Shown: positions 14,633 to 15,095 of the stretch, in pieces | Layout: every line of letters begins with the position of its first letter | How positions within the stretch are numbered: the stretch's first letter is position 1 | Assembly (NCBI GenBank): GCA_024277285.1 | Contig: JAJRVM010000131.1 | Coordinates: 1 to 15,095, forward strand | Source of the DNA: Planctomycetota bacterium | GTDB lineage: Bacteria > Planctomycetota > Planctomycetia > Pirellulales > Pirellulaceae | Direction of reading: 5' to 3' | DNA length: 15,095 nt | Notes under the pieces: generated by a model | What the model was told of the DNA's origin: nothing | The model's input: only the letters and a program-made list of their open reading frames with translations | Databases searched by the model: none | Position numbers and translations under genes: made by a program

Positions 14633-15095
14633 CAATCCATCCCCCTCCAGTTGATCAATTTGGATAACCTGTGAATCGCGTCGAGTGCGTGATCACTTGA
14701 ATCTACCGGCTCGCGACAAGGGCCAGAACGACGAAAACGAGTCGAGCCTGCCACTCGCGCGGAAGTCTAGCAGGGACAAGATATCTAGGAAGACTAGGCG
14801 GGTCAACGAAAATAAATGGAATTTACGAAAGATTCCTAGTTTTTCTTGACCGGACCCGGCGAACCGAAATGCGTCAGCGGTCGGTCGCAACCACCTGACG
14901 AACCATTCGGGTACTGGGGATTCACGGCGAGGCGCGACGTGTTTTCCCATCGGCCAATGACGCTCAGCTAAATTCACCCACCTGTGCTCCGCTAAACTGG
15001 GCCATCGGTTCTCGGTACGGTATGCGCCGGACTTGGTGCCTTGAGGGTGGCTTATGGGTTGGGCGGGCGACGATCGAAGAGGTGGCGCTCAGCGG
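14633..15095. other. Right-end intergenic region without a supported gene
   Basis: No convincing coding region is seen on either strand. The bases nearest the PEP-CTERM gene hold its ribosome binding site and two GATC-centred palindromes, TTGATCAA (14651-14658) and GTGATCAC (14689-14696). Further right is an 11-base direct repeat, GCTCMGCTAAA, at 14962-14972 and 14986-14996. An ATG at 15054 opens a frame to the window edge, but its 14 codons are too few to judge. Confidence 0.5.

Noticed and set aside
14693..14977. Minus-strand frame of 94 residues at the right end
   Set aside because: No recognisable motif, no ribosome binding site and an irregular composition. It is likely a chance open frame.
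15054..15095. ATG opening a frame to the window edge
   Set aside because: Only 14 codons are visible, too few to support a gene.

Overview
The window looks like chromosomal DNA from a planctomycete, probably of the Pirellulales type. The signs are a large secreted beta-helix protein with the N-terminal LExRxLLA signature and a C-terminal set of dockerin-like calcium loops, a PEP-CTERM protein, a DUF6677-type membrane protein, few clear Shine-Dalgarno sites, and intergenic repeats of kinds I associate with these genomes. The assignment is an inference from gene content only.

Layout. Bases 2-124 are the 3' end of a reading frame that resembles a transposase tail, followed by a gene-poor stretch with repeat copy A. 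A family 2 glycosyltransferase (457-1206, minus) diverges from a plus-strand cluster: a Nif3-like dinuclear-metal protein (1349-2140), a xylose-isomerase-like TIM-barrel protein with an altered metal site (2165-2944), and a small secreted protein with a perfect 18-bp tandem repeat (2983-3621). rsmE (3623-4360, minus) meets the last of these tail to tail, with one base between the stop codons.

From 4361 to 4934 there is no gene. The stretch holds the rsmE promoter, three copies of a CTCTGCG-rich dispersed repeat, a 318-bp unit bounded by inverted repeats, and the promoter of a solo ExeA/GspA-like AAA ATPase (4935-5750). Right after that gene lies a 150-bp palindromic element (5756-5905) whose two ends fold into equivalent hairpins with different stem sequences.

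The next block is on the plus strand: a DUF6677-type membrane protein (6020-6595), a 73-residue two-helix membrane protein (6648-6869), trkA (7013-8359) and trkH (8485-10347). trkA and trkH together make a Trk potassium uptake system. TrkH carries an extra loop of about 100 residues before its first pore loop. A 13-bp tandem repeat begins at the end of trkA.

The last part concerns the cell surface. A 1123-residue secreted protein with two beta-helix modules (10473-13844) has its own sigma-70-like promoter. It is followed by a convergent PEP-CTERM protein (13991-14632, minus) with a clear terminator. From 14633 to the end I see no supported gene.

I see no defence system, CRISPR array, tRNA or rRNA. 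The observations most worth following are the two structured repeat elements and the possible link between the two small membrane proteins and Trk.
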